A stretch of 50,102 nucleotides of DNA from Spirochaetaceae bacterium bin103 (GCA_002238925.1 MPNH01000041.1:1-50102); one strand, 5' to 3'. Positions 25,063 to 34,387 are shown, numbered from the stretch's first letter. Notes: generated from the letters alone by a model not told the origin. Translations and numbers: made by a program.

Positions 25063-25209
25063 CCGTGAAGTCGTGGTGGTGGAGGTGAAGACCACCCTCA
25101 AGGTCGACGATGTAGACTACTTCGTGGATTACCAACGACGCAGGGTTTACGCCGCGCGCCTTCGGTGACACGACCCCGGACCCCGGCGGCTCGTAGCCGG
25201 TCCGCGCCA
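25063..25209 (+). pseudogene. Partial duplicate of the PD-(D/E)XK gene with internal deletion
   Basis: 25063-25128 copies 23214-23279 (the part encoding EVVVVEVKTTL) almost exactly, and 25128-25209 copies 23431-23512 (gene end, stop and a few bases beyond). The 150 bp between those parts are missing. The copy begins immediately after the AbiEii stop. It has no start of its own. The two copies form a direct duplication bracketing the AbiE pair. Confidence 0.88.
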
Positions 25210-25304
25210 AGCTGCCAACGGCAGCCGTAGCACCCGTCGGAGCGCGTGGAGCGCGTCGCAATTCATTGACGGGTTTCCCCCGGTCCGGCTAACCTTTCTT
25301 GGAA

Positions 25305-25565
25305 ATGAGCGCGTTGGGCCGTCTGTCTGGCGCCACCATGCGCCGGGCTCAAGAAGAGATCGATTCGTTTGTTCTCGACGTACTGCCGTCGCAGGGGAGG
25401 TGGCACGAAGACGGGTACCTGTGGCTGAGCGACCACTGCAGCCAGTTGATTGAGTTGACTGACGTCGAGCACGGTAGCTTTGCTCGGGGAGCGCAAGCCG
25501 ACTCGCCCCTTTTGCCCGGTCTGGCCATCGACATTCGCACGCTGTTCGCCGCCGCCGACGCGTAG
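25305..25565 (+). CDS. Small hypothetical protein upstream of Fic
   Basis: This frame of about 86 aa starts at the ATG at 25305 and ends 24 bp before the Fic start on the same strand. It begins MSALGRLSGATMRRAQEEIDSF, then LPSQGRWHEDGYLWL, with an aliphatic C-terminus (LAIDIRTLFAAADA). I recognise no family. Tight spacing suggests co-transcription, and a small partner of the Fic protein is conceivable, but no Fic-inhibitory motif is visible. The Shine-Dalgarno is weak. Confidence 0.45.
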   Translation: MSALGRLSGATMRRAQEEIDSFVLDVLPSQGRWHEDGYLWLSDHCSQLIELTDVEHGSFARGAQADSPLLPGLAIDIRTLFAAADA

Positions 25566-25589
25566 CACGCTCCGAGGGTTGCGCCGGCT

Positions 25590-27050
25590 ATGGGTCACAA
25601 ATGGGATTTCATCCGCGACTACGAGGTGGGTCCGGCGGATCTCGCACAACCGGAACTGAAACACTTGGCCGCAGTCTGGCATGACCAGCGCGAACGACTC
25701 GAGTCGCAGGATTCGTTCATTCGGTTCAACGAGCGGCTGCACCGCGAGTGGGCCATCGAGACCGGGCTGATCGAGCGCTTGTATACGTTCGATCGCGGTG
25801 TCACGCAACTGCTCATCGAGCAGGGCATAGATGCGGCGCTCATCCCACGCGGAGCCGGCCAGCAGCCGGAGTCGGTTGCCGCCATGATCGCGGACCACCA
25901 GGCCGCGGTAGAGAGCATTTTCCGATTCGTGAGGGGTGAGCGGCCTCTGTCCACGGGCTACGTCAAGGAGATGCATGCGCTCATGACGCGCAACCAGGCG
26001 TGGGTGGAAGCCGCCGATGCACAGGGTCGGATCGGGCGAGTCGAGTTGATTCGCGGCGCTTACAAGGAATGGCCCAACAATCCACTCCGACCCGACGGCT
26101 CGATTCACGAATTCTGTCCTCCGGAGCACGTGGCGGCCGAAATGGATCGGCTGATCAAGCTCCATGAGGCTCACGCGAGCGTCCCACCGGAAGTGGAGGC
26201 GGCGTGGCTGCATCACCGACTTACGCAGATCCACCCGTTCCAGGACGGCAACGGCCGCATCGCGCGGGCGCTCGCCACCCTGGTGTTCGTCAAGGCCGGG
26301 TGGTTTCCCCTAGTGGTACGGAACGAAGAGCGTGCTCGCTATCTCGATGCTCTCGAGCTGGCCGACCGCGGCGACCTTCGCGAACTGGTCAGGTTGTTCG
26401 TCGTCCTCCAAAAAGACGAGTTCGTCAAGGCGCTGGGCATCGCCCGCGGTGTTTTGCACACCGTACGCGCGGAGCAGGCGATCGGGGCGGTGCGCGATCA
26501 GTTGCAGCGCCGCCGGGACGCCCTCATCACGGAATGGGACGCAGCCCGTGACATCGCGCACGAACTACGAGGTGAAGCCGAGCGCCGGCTGCGGGAGGTT
26601 TGTGCCGAACTGCAAGGCCAAGTGGCGTCTCTCCTCAAGGACGCAGCCTTCTTCGTGGATAGTGCGGCCGACCACGGCGAGCGAAGCCACTACTTCGCCG
26701 GGCAAATCATCGAATCTGCAAAACGACTGGAGTACTACGCAAACCGTGAAACCTACCGGTCTTGGGCGCGTTTGGTGATGGCAAACACCGATGCCGACCG
26801 CACCGAGTTGTTGGTTACGTTCCACGGCCTTGGGCAGGAGTTCCAGGGCGTTCTGGCCTGTGCCGCGGTCTGTTTTCAGCGCACTGCCACCGAACCGGGA
26901 GAACGCCAAGTCACGCCGGGCGAACCGGTTGCGGACGGCGTGTTTCAGATCAACTACAAGGAACCGATCGAGGAAGCCAGAGAGCGGTTCCTGGCGTGGT
27001 TGGAACCTGGCCTGGTCCGTGCCGTAGAACGATGGCAAACAACGCTGTGA
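25590..27050 (+). CDS. Fic-family protein (probable AMP-transferase)
   Basis: This 486-aa protein contains the complete Fic active-site loop HPFQDGNGRIAR (H215), preceded by an AAWLHHRLTQI helix. A region upstream (REWAIETGLIERLYTFDRGV, about residues 52-71) resembles the inhibitory-helix area of large Fic proteins. It does not exactly match S/T-x-x-x-E-G/N. The C-terminal half is long and helical (AHELRGEAERRLREVCAELQG) with no domain I can name. Fic proteins transfer AMP or related groups to Tyr, Ser or Thr of target proteins. The ATG at 25590 is natural. It ends in a convergent junction with the dehydrogenase. Confidence 0.88.
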   Translation: MGHKWDFIRDYEVGPADLAQPELKHLAAVWHDQRERLESQDSFIRFNERLHREWAIETGLIERLYTFDRGVTQLLIEQGIDAALIPRGAGQQPESVAAMIADHQAAVESIFRFVRGERPLSTGYVKEMHALMTRNQAWVEAADAQGRIGRVELIRGAYKEWPNNPLRPDGSIHEFCPPEHVAAEMDRLIKLHEAHASVPPEVEAAWLHHRLTQIHPFQDGNGRIARALATLVFVKAGWFPLVVRNEERARYLDALELADRGDLRELVRLFVVLQKDEFVKALGIARGVLHTVRAEQAIGAVRDQLQRRRDALITEWDAARDIAHELRGEAERRLREVCAELQGQVASLLKDAAFFVDSAADHGERSHYFAGQIIESAKRLEYYANRETYRSWARLVMANTDADRTELLVTFHGLGQEFQGVLACAAVCFQRTATEPGERQVTPGEPVADGVFQINYKEPIEEARERFLAWLEPGLVRAVERWQTTL

Positions 27051-27101
27051 GATCCGAAGTAGAGGGTTCTGGGGTGTCTCTCCCTGTTCATGCTTCAATT
27101 G

Positions 27102-28076
27102 CTATTCTTCGGCGATGGTGGGGAGGGTTTCGGGGTTGACGCAGTAGCGGGGATGCTTGCCGGACAGGACGGCGGCCATGTCGGCGGTCATCGACGTGTA
27201 GATGCGGTGCATGGCGCCGGGGGTGAGGCCGAGCACGTGCGGCGAGCAGATGCAGCGCTCATGGCCTAAGATCGGGTGGCCGAGGTCGGGCGGTTCCGGT
27301 TCGAAGGTGTCGAGCGCCACCGCGCCGAGGCGGCCGTCCTGGAGCGCGTCGTGCAGAATGTCGAGGCCGTCGATCAGGCCGCCGCGGCCAAGGTTGAGCA
27401 GCACGGCGCCGCGCTTCATGCGCGCCACGGCGGCGGCGTTTATCAGGCCGGCGGTGGCGGCGGTCAGGGTGGCGTGCAGGCTGATCACGTCGGCCCGGCT
27501 CAGCAGCTCCTCCATGGGCAGCAGTTCCACTCCGGCGGCCTGGGCATCGGCGGCGCTGACGAACGGATCGCTGGCCACCACGGTGAAGCCGAGCGGCAGC
27601 GCCAGGCCGGCCAGGGTACGGCCGATATTGCCGAAGCCGACGATGCCGAGCACGGTGCCCTCGATGTCGCGGGTAATGAGCTGGTAGCGGGCCGCCCAGT
27701 TGCCGGTGCGCACCTGCCGGTCCCAGTGGAACACCTCCTTGAGCAGCACCAGGGCCAGGGTCAGGGCGCCCTCCGCCACCGACCGGGAGTTGGCGCCGGG
27801 AGTGTTGATCACCGGGATGCCGCGTTCGGTGGCGCGCGCCACGTCGATGCTGTCCACGCCGACGCCGGTGCGCCCGATCACGCGCAACCGCGGCGCCGCG
27901 TCGATTACTGCGCGGGTGATCCGGGCCTCGCCGCGGCACACGATGGCCACCGCGTCGGCAGCATGCTCGACGAGCGTGCGCTCGGCGATGTCGGGGGTCT
28001 CCACGGCGGTCCCGAACGGACCCAGCGTCGCGGCCACCAGCGGGTCGACCGGGCCGGTGATCATGATGCTCGCCAT
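27102..28076 (-). CDS. D-isomer-specific 2-hydroxyacid dehydrogenase
   Basis: This 324-aa protein is an NAD(P)-dependent oxidoreductase. The Rossmann motif GIVGFGNIG is near residue 147. The catalytic Arg lies in NLGRGGLID, the Glu in DTFEPEPP and the His in CSPHVLG. It also has IGRTGVGVDSIDVA and a NSRSVAEGAL segment typical of phosphoglycerate-dehydrogenase-like members. The ATG at 28076 is preceded by GAGGAGG, which lies in the end of the upstream aldolase gene; an extension to 28100 is not needed. The aldolase stop is 5 bp upstream, so the two form an operon. Together they could act on 2-keto sugar acids. Confidence 0.9.
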   Translation of the reverse strand: MASIMITGPVDPLVAATLGPFGTAVETPDIAERTLVEHAADAVAIVCRGEARITRAVIDAAPRLRVIGRTGVGVDSIDVARATERGIPVINTPGANSRSVAEGALTLALVLLKEVFHWDRQVRTGNWAARYQLITRDIEGTVLGIVGFGNIGRTLAGLALPLGFTVVASDPFVSAADAQAAGVELLPMEELLSRADVISLHATLTAATAGLINAAAVARMKRGAVLLNLGRGGLIDGLDILHDALQDGRLGAVALDTFEPEPPDLGHPILGHERCICSPHVLGLTPGAMHRIYTSMTADMAAVLSGKHPRYCVNPETLPTIAEE

Positions 28077-28081
28077 GCCTG

Positions 28082-28861
28082 CTACTCCTCCTCCATGCAC
28101 ATACGGTACGGCGTGAAGGAAGCCGCCAGGTCGGCCATGCCGTTGGCCACCAGGCCGCCGTCGGAACCGAGCGCGATGAAGGTAAAACCGCGCTCCACGG
28201 TAGCGGCTACCTGGTCGGTGCGCTGCAGCAGGATGCCCGCCGCCTTGCCGGCCGACCGCGCGCCGGCCACCACCGTGTCGAGCGCCGCCGTGAACTGCGG
28301 GTGGTCGAATTGGCCGCGGATGCCGAGCCCGATGGACAGGTCAAACGGGCCCACGAACAGCACGTCCACCCCATCCACCGCGGCGATGGCGGCGGCGTTG
28401 TCCACCGCCTGCCGGGTCTCGACCTGCACCACGGTGAGCAGGTTATCGTTGGCGGCCGCCAGGTATTCGTCACGGTTGCGGCTGAAGCCGTTCGCGCGGA
28501 TCAGGGTGGCCGCGCCGCGCACGCCGTCCGGGAAGTAGCGCATCGCCTCCGCGGCGGCCCGCGCCTCCTCGGGGGTGCTCACCCAGGGCACCATCACCCC
28601 GGCGGCACCGGCGTCGAGCACGCGCTTGAAGCGCCACGGCTCGTTCCAGGCGATCCTCACCAGTGCCGGCGTATTCGCTGCGCCGGCAGCCTGCAGTTGG
28701 TGCATCAGCTCGCTCTGGTCGCCGGCGCCGTGTTCCAGATCGAGCAGCAGCCAGTCGAAGCCGGCGCTGCCGGCAATTTCGGTGGTGATTGGAGAACCCA
28801 GGTTGCAGAACGTGCCGGCCAGCACCTCGCCGGCCAGCACCCGTTTGCGCAGGAATCGCAT
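28082..28861 (-). CDS. HpcH/HpaI-family class II aldolase
   Basis: This 259-aa TIM-barrel enzyme shows LLLDLEHGAGD (catalytic His/Asp region), RIAWNEPWRFKRVLDAGAAGVMVPWV, VVQVETRQAVDN (metal-ligand Glu) and LFVGPFDLSIGLG (metal-ligand Asp). The family cleaves 4-hydroxy-2-oxo acids such as 2-keto-3-deoxy-rhamnonate or 4-hydroxy-2-oxoheptanedioate to pyruvate and an aldehyde. The substrate here is not determined. It is transcribed with the 2-hydroxyacid dehydrogenase, which lies 5 bp downstream. The ATG at 28861 is natural. Confidence 0.9.
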   Translation of the reverse strand: MRFLRKRVLAGEVLAGTFCNLGSPITTEIAGSAGFDWLLLDLEHGAGDQSELMHQLQAAGAANTPALVRIAWNEPWRFKRVLDAGAAGVMVPWVSTPEEARAAAEAMRYFPDGVRGAATLIRANGFSRNRDEYLAAANDNLLTVVQVETRQAVDNAAAIAAVDGVDVLFVGPFDLSIGLGIRGQFDHPQFTAALDTVVAGARSAGKAAGILLQRTDQVAATVERGFTFIALGSDGGLVANGMADLAASFTPYRMCMEEE

Positions 28862-28939
28862 GGCGCTACTGTAACGCGGATCGCCGCCGCCGGTGCAGGG
28901 TCCGGGGCCGCGCTGGCCGTGCCGGGCTCCCGGCTATGA

Positions 28940-31387
28940 TCAGTTGCCGCGCAGTTGCTCCAGGGTGGTGCGTACCGACTCCAATGCAGGGTCGAGCGAG
29001 AGGGCGAGCTCGAAGCTGCGGATCGCATCCTCCACGCGGCCCAGGTGGTAGAGCGCGGCGCCCAGGTTGGCGTGGATGTCGGCGTTGTCGGGGTCGATGT
29101 TGACCAGGGTCTGAAACAGATCGAACGACTCCAGGTAGCGCTCCCGCACGAACTGCAGCCGCGCGAGCAGCTCGATTGCCTGCGCATCGTCCGGGTCGAT
29201 CTCCAACGCGCGCTGAAAGTGGGGCAGGGCGTCGTCGGGCCGCCCCAGTTCCTGTTTGCTCCTGCCCATCAACCGGTGCAAAGCGCCGGCTATCGGCAGG
29301 TCGGGCTGCAGCGACAGGGCATGCGCCAGAGCGGCCAACGCATCCTCGTAACGGCGCATGCGGAACAGCGCATCGCCCACGCCGGCATGGGCCAGGATGG
29401 ACTCGGGGTCGATCTCGATAATCGCGGTGAATGCCGCCAACGCTTCTTCGTAGCGGCCCTGGTCGAGGAGCGTCTCGGCATGGTCCTGCATCGCCGCCGG
29501 ATCGCGCTGGCTCGGACCGGGGGGCGCGACGCCGGTCGCGGCCGCCTGCCGCGGCCGGTCTTCGCGCAGGATCAGGATCGGCGTCGCGCTGTTGGCGTGT
29601 GCTGCCACCAACTGCCGCTTCAGCGCTCGCTGCTGTCCGAAGTTGGCCAGGTGGTAGCCGATCTGCGGCCGTTCCCACTGCCACAGGCTGGCGTAGTCGG
29701 GGTTGTCGTGCTCGCGCCAGTGGTCGATCCACCCGATCAGGTTGTAGCTGTAGGCGCCGACGAACTGTGCGCCGACCGACCACAGCAGCAGTGCGGCGAA
29801 CACGGCGCGCGTTGCACGGACGGCAAGCATCCGCTCAATGATCGGAATCAGCAGCAGCGCCAGGAACGGGGTGGTATCGACAATGGTGCGGTAGCCCCAC
29901 ACCGTACCGCCCCACCAGTCGAACCACTTGCCGGCCGCCAGGACCATCAGCACCACGGACGCCAGCAGGGGTATCAGCGGGCGGTAGCGCAGCTCGCGCC
30001 AGATCGCCGCCGCGCCGGCCAGTCCGAGCGCCAGCACCGGCGAGAACCAGACCAGCCCGCGCGCCGGGCTGATCAGCAGGCCGGGGAGACTGTCTCGCCA
30101 GGCGCTTTGCCACAGTTGCTCCGACCCGGTGGCGCGCAGGGCGATCACCTTGGACACGACCGTCTGCCCGAAATCCAGTGGGTTGCCGAAGTGGTAGCCG
30201 TTGTAGACCGCCAGGATCACCAGGAACGGCAAGCCGCCGAGGATGTACGCAAGGCACCGGCGGCGATCGGTCCACAGCAGGTAGGCACCCACGCACACCA
30301 CTGCCACCGCGGTCACCGGGCGGCACAGCACGGCCATTCCGAGCGCCGCCCCGCACCAGGCGGCCGTGTGCCGCGGCGCGCCGCGGCGCAGCAGCAGCCA
30401 GGCGCCGACGCTCAGGCAGAAGGTGCTCGCCGGGTGCTGCCACAGCGCCTGGCTGCTGACCGGCCAGACGCAACTGCCAAGTCCGAACGCCAGCGCCACC
30501 AGCGCCGCCGGCAGCGGCTTCACGAAGCCGCGCGCCGCCAGGAACAGGAACAGCGCCGCGCCGGCGGTGAGCAGGGAGGCGGTCAGGGCGCCGCCGTGCC
30601 ACCACCAGAAGCGATTGTTCTCGATGTCCACAAACAGGTCGAGCAGGGCATACACCGGCAGCCCGAACAGCGGCGCCCCGAGGCCGAACGTGTTGACGTA
30701 CACCTGGTGGCGCGTGGTCTCGGCGAGGTAGAAGTGGTGCTCGACCGCCTGCAGGCGGCCGTCGCGGTACGCCTCGTCGGCGGCGCTGTTCCACCGCTCG
30801 ACGGTCACCCTGAGCGGCTGCTCGCCGGGTTGCTGCAGGTTCCAGGTGAATGAGTAGGGCGCATCAAGCGGACCGAGGGTCAGCGAATGGCGCTTCAGCA
30901 GGTTGATGCTGAACAGCATGTTGCCCTGCTGGTCGCTGCCCGGCAGGAAGTCGCCGTTGCTCAGGTATGCGGTCAGGCACACCACGAACACCGCGGCGGG
31001 CAGGAACAGCCTGGTTGCGGCCAGGCGCGCCGCGGCCGGCCGCACCCCGGCCCAGCCGGCCGCCGCCAGGCGCGTCACCGCCTCGTGCGCCGAGGCTAGA
31101 CGTGCCGCCGCCAACCTGGCAGCCGCCCACGCCGCGGCCGTGCGCATCGGGTCAGGTGTATGGTGGCCGGTGCCAGACGCGCCGCTGCGATCCGGTTCGG
31201 TGCGCTCGCGTCGTTCGCCGGCGGGTGGCGTTGGCGTATCCAGGGTTCTACCGGCGGCCGCGGCCGCTGCCGCCGGCACGCCGGTGCCGGGCCTGTCGTC
31301 TTCCGGCCCGTCCGCGTCCGAGGATCGCGGGTCTCCGGCGCCGGTCCGGCTGTCCGCCGAGCGAGTGGCCAATGCCGTTCGTCCCAT
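28940..31387 (-). CDS. Polytopic membrane protein with C-terminal TPR repeats (glycosyltransferase-like)
   Basis: This frame of up to 815 aa has three parts. The first about 80 residues are low complexity (Asp/Gly/Pro/Ala). An Ala/Arg-rich stretch with repeated RLAAAR-like units follows at about 81-125. Residues about 127-530 have many membrane helices, with NGDFLPGSDQQGNM in the first loop, as in GT-C glycosyltransferases. The C-terminal 200 residues form about five TPR repeats (GRYEEALAAFTAIIEIDPES, YEDALAALAHALSLQPD and so on). The start may be 31387 or the ATG at 31147. A role in envelope glycan or protein glycosylation is a guess. Confidence 0.78.
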   Translation of the reverse strand: MGRTALATRSADSRTGAGDPRSSDADGPEDDRPGTGVPAAAAAAAGRTLDTPTPPAGERRERTEPDRSGASGTGHHTPDPMRTAAAWAAARLAAARLASAHEAVTRLAAAGWAGVRPAAARLAATRLFLPAAVFVVCLTAYLSNGDFLPGSDQQGNMLFSINLLKRHSLTLGPLDAPYSFTWNLQQPGEQPLRVTVERWNSAADEAYRDGRLQAVEHHFYLAETTRHQVYVNTFGLGAPLFGLPVYALLDLFVDIENNRFWWWHGGALTASLLTAGAALFLFLAARGFVKPLPAALVALAFGLGSCVWPVSSQALWQHPASTFCLSVGAWLLLRRGAPRHTAAWCGAALGMAVLCRPVTAVAVVCVGAYLLWTDRRRCLAYILGGLPFLVILAVYNGYHFGNPLDFGQTVVSKVIALRATGSEQLWQSAWRDSLPGLLISPARGLVWFSPVLALGLAGAAAIWRELRYRPLIPLLASVVLMVLAAGKWFDWWGGTVWGYRTIVDTTPFLALLLIPIIERMLAVRATRAVFAALLLWSVGAQFVGAYSYNLIGWIDHWREHDNPDYASLWQWERPQIGYHLANFGQQRALKRQLVAAHANSATPILILREDRPRQAAATGVAPPGPSQRDPAAMQDHAETLLDQGRYEEALAAFTAIIEIDPESILAHAGVGDALFRMRRYEDALAALAHALSLQPDLPIAGALHRLMGRSKQELGRPDDALPHFQRALEIDPDDAQAIELLARLQFVRERYLESFDLFQTLVNIDPDNADIHANLGAALYHLGRVEDAIRSFELALSLDPALESVRTTLEQLRGN

Positions 31388-31411
31388 CTTGTGCGGCCGT
31401 CCCGCCGGCTC

Positions 31412-32485
31412 CTAATCGTTGCCCCAGGCGCGTGGATCGATGCGCCGCGTGCGGCCGGTCACCGGCAGGGTAACGGCGGCGCCGCCGGCGGCGTGCGATT
31501 CGTGCACCGCGAAGCCGATCTCGGTGGCGCGCCGGATCTGCGCCACGTCGCACTGCGTGGCGCCGCGCGTGCGTACCGCCTGTGCCAGGTCGCGCACCAG
31601 CACTGCGCCGCGCGGCCAGGGCGAGGCCGGTTCCGGCAGCGCCAGGCTGACGGGAGCGCCGGCGAGGTGACCGCTCCCCGGCGGTCGCGACTGCGCCTCC
31701 CACAGGTACGCCTGGTGGGCGTCGTTGACAATCTCCAGGCGGCCGCCGCTGCCGATTACCGAGAAGCCGCGCCCGCCGCCCTCCGGCAGCAGGGCCAGCA
31801 GCGTGCCGCCCTCCAGCCCCACCCAGGCGCGGCCCGGCGGGTCGAGGCGGCGCCCTTCGTCGGGCTCGGCATCAGCTACCGGGTCCACGCGCCCACTGAC
31901 CCACAGCGGTTCCGCATCGCCGGCCAACAGCAACGCAATGTCGTACCAGTGGCAACCGTGAAAAATCAGGTTGGGCGACCCGTAGGCCAGGATGGTTCGT
32001 ACCTCGCCCACCAGCCCGTCGCGCAGCCGTTCGGCAAGCTGGCGGTAGGCCGCATCCCAGCGCCACTCGGTGCCGTAGGCGACCGCGATGCCCGCTTTCC
32101 GGCACGCTTCCAGCGCCGTGTCCGCCTCGGTGAGGGAGGTGACGAACGGCTTGTCGCACAGGATGCCGCGCACGCCCGCCGCGGCGGCCTGCACGATCTG
32201 CCGGGAGTGATGGGTCTGCCGCGTGGCAATGCACACGATGTCGGGGCGCATCTCGGCGAGCATCCGCCCGTAGTCGTCGTAGGCGGCGATCTCGCCCCAG
32301 GTGCCGCGCCAGGTTGCGCGGAATTCGGCGCGCGTGTCGGCGCCGCGGTCGTACACCGCCACCACCCGGGTGTCCGCCACCTCGGCGAACGCGGTGGCCC
32401 AGTTGTGCGATCCGGGCTTGCTCGTCACCTGGCGGTGGCAGCCGGCCACGGCCACGCGCAGAATTGTGCTGTCGGATGTGCTCAT
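31412..32485 (-). CDS. Gfo/Idh/MocA-family oxidoreductase
   Basis: This 357-aa protein has an N-terminal Rossmann domain (LRVAVAGCHR, then RPDIVCIATRQTHHSRQI). The family motif CDKPF (in place of the usual EKP) lies near residue 114. The C-terminal part includes GSPNLIFHGCHWYDIALLL, where the His-x-x-x-Asp arrangement places the substrate. It would oxidise or isomerise a sugar or inositol-type compound with NAD(P). The ATG at 32485 has GGGAGA upstream; a frame 78 codons longer is a shadow. It is divergent from the Lpl-type importer, which may bring its substrate. Confidence 0.85.
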   Translation of the reverse strand: MSTSDSTILRVAVAGCHRQVTSKPGSHNWATAFAEVADTRVVAVYDRGADTRAEFRATWRGTWGEIAAYDDYGRMLAEMRPDIVCIATRQTHHSRQIVQAAAAGVRGILCDKPFVTSLTEADTALEACRKAGIAVAYGTEWRWDAAYRQLAERLRDGLVGEVRTILAYGSPNLIFHGCHWYDIALLLAGDAEPLWVSGRVDPVADAEPDEGRRLDPPGRAWVGLEGGTLLALLPEGGGRGFSVIGSGGRLEIVNDAHQAYLWEAQSRPPGSGHLAGAPVSLALPEPASPWPRGAVLVRDLAQAVRTRGATQCDVAQIRRATEIGFAVHESHAAGGAAVTLPVTGRTRRIDPRAWGND

Positions 32486-32862
32486 CGCGTCTCCCGATAG
32501 TGTGGCGTCCCGGAAGTCCCGCTGCGCGGGGGCATGGACGCTGGCGTAACCGCACGCAGGGGCGGCGCCTGCGCAGACCCGCTGTCCGTCCCAACGGCCT
32601 CCTTTGAATATCGGCAAGTCGGTAAGTGGCATCAACGAGATGCCGTGTCGCACGTCTCGGGGATGCCGGACCGCACGCTTCGGCGGCGCCGCCACGGCAA
32701 TGTGTCGCGGTGTCACCACACAGGCAAGCTTGCCGAGCCGGTATTCGGTGCATCCGGCCGTATCCGGCGCGGCGCGCCGTGCGGTTGCTCCGCGCGCGTA
32801 TCTTGTGGTATAGAGGCAGGCATCAAAGGTGTACGGCCCGCACGGGCCGCAAGGAGGAATTC
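32486..32862. other. 377-bp divergent intergenic region
   Basis: This gap separates the oxidoreductase (-) from the sugar importer (+). Apart from the promoter candidate at 32785-32812 and AAGGAGG before the importer ATG, I see no gene, repeat or riboswitch-like structure. Confidence 0.6.
32785..32812 (+). promoter_or_regulatory. Candidate promoter of the Lpl-type importer
   Basis: TTGCTC (32785-32790) and TATAGA (32807-32812) have a 16-bp spacer, 50 bp before the ATG at 32863. The -35 match is modest and the -10 match good. Confidence 0.45.
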
Positions 32863-34365
32863 ATGAGAAGAATGCTGACGCTCGGCGCCGTTGCGTTGCT
32901 GGGCGTGCTCGTAACCGGAGCCGTGTTCGCGGCCGGTGAGGGCGAGGCCGGCGCCGCCGATGACGTGATCGAGGTACACAGCTACGACACAGTTTCCCAC
33001 TCGGCCGGTTCGGAGGCGGGCACCGCACAGCAGGTGCTCGACGACGTCCAGGCGTACATTGAGGAACAGACCGGCGTGCGCGTGTTCACGCACCGCATCC
33101 CGCGCCAGGGCTACATCGAGCAGGTCACCCTGCTGCTGGCCTCCAACGACCCGATGGACGTGATTGCCGGCATCCAGGTGCCGCAGTTCCAGCCCAAGGG
33201 TGCCATCAAGGCGATCAACCAGTGGTTCGACCAGATTCCGAACACCCGCAAGGCGTGGACCGACATTGCTTGGTCCAAAGTGAGCACCACCGACGGCCAG
33301 ACCTGGGCCATTCCGCGCGGCGAGGTGGTCACGTCGTGGCCGGTATGGATCCGCGGCGAGTACCTGCGCGAGTACGGCCTGGAGTATCCCACCACCATTG
33401 AAGAACTGGAGAACGTGCTTGAGGTGTTCAAGCAGAACGACCCGATCGGCGGCGGCCAGACCCAGGTGATGATCACCAGCTACGCGCCGCACCTGCGCAT
33501 GGTGATGGCCGGCGGCTGGCTGCCGGACGGCTACGGCCCGTGGCTGGACCCGGCCGACAACAAGGTGAAGCCGCCTGAGCTGCACCCCGGCTTCAAGGAC
33601 TTCATCGCCAAGATGAACGACTGGTACGAGAAGGGCTACATCTGGCCGGACAGCTTCAATATCCCGGCCAGCGAAGTGCGCCCGGTCATCTACCAGGGCC
33701 AGTTCGCGACAACCGCCTACTGGGTCTCGGCCGTCGGCATCGGCAAGTACACCATCCTCAAGAACTTCCCCGACGCCGACCCGGTCTACCAGCGGCCCAT
33801 CATGGGTCCCGCCGGCATGATCGAGACGCTCAATCCCGCCGGCACGCACGGCTGGGTGTTCCCGGCGCGCTCCCCGGACGAGAACACCGAGGCGTTCCTG
33901 AAGGTGTTCGAGTGGCAGTACTCCGACGTCGAGAACTACATCACCGGCCAGGACGGCATCAAGGGCCAGCATTGGCAGTGGGTCGACGAAGGCGACACCT
34001 ACGAGTACATCGGCAACCGCGCCCTGTTCGAGGATTACCGCTTTGCGGTTGGCCTGCCGGTCGAGGTGCAGGCGCGCGTGCTGAGCCCGGAAATCGAGTT
34101 CTGGAGCGAGTACCTGATCCACGGCACCGACGACCTGGACGGCATCAAGCATCCGTTCGACGTGTCGATCGTGTGGGACATGACGGTGATCAACGACGTG
34201 GTGCCGATGACCGACCTGAAGCGGCTGTGGGACTCCGAGCCGGTCAAGTTCATTACCGGCCAACGCCCGATGTCCGAGTGGGAAGACTTTCAGCAGGAAA
34301 TGCGGGACGCCGGCGTCGGCAAGTGGGTCGACGAGTACACCCGCCAGTACAACGCAATGCAGTAG
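32863..34365 (+). CDS. ABC transporter substrate-binding protein, family 1 (LplA/oligosaccharide type)
   Basis: This 500-aa periplasmic protein has the signal peptide MRRMLTLGAVALLGVLVTGAVFA. The mature start AGEGEAGAADD has no lipobox Cys, like the other binding proteins here. The body resembles LplA-type extracellular sugar-binding proteins: GYIEQVTLLLASNDPMDVI, YPTTIEELENVLEVFKQNDP and LDPADNKVKPPELHPGFKDF. The ATG at 32863 follows AAGGAGG. A terminator at 34388-34431 separates it from its two permease genes. The ligand is probably a carbohydrate but not identifiable. Confidence 0.9.
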   Translation: MRRMLTLGAVALLGVLVTGAVFAAGEGEAGAADDVIEVHSYDTVSHSAGSEAGTAQQVLDDVQAYIEEQTGVRVFTHRIPRQGYIEQVTLLLASNDPMDVIAGIQVPQFQPKGAIKAINQWFDQIPNTRKAWTDIAWSKVSTTDGQTWAIPRGEVVTSWPVWIRGEYLREYGLEYPTTIEELENVLEVFKQNDPIGGGQTQVMITSYAPHLRMVMAGGWLPDGYGPWLDPADNKVKPPELHPGFKDFIAKMNDWYEKGYIWPDSFNIPASEVRPVIYQGQFATTAYWVSAVGIGKYTILKNFPDADPVYQRPIMGPAGMIETLNPAGTHGWVFPARSPDENTEAFLKVFEWQYSDVENYITGQDGIKGQHWQWVDEGDTYEYIGNRALFEDYRFAVGLPVEVQARVLSPEIEFWSEYLIHGTDDLDGIKHPFDVSIVWDMTVINDVVPMTDLKRLWDSEPVKFITGQRPMSEWEDFQQEMRDAGVGKWVDEYTRQYNAMQ

Positions 34366-34387
34366 CCGTTCGCAGGCGGCAATTCGA

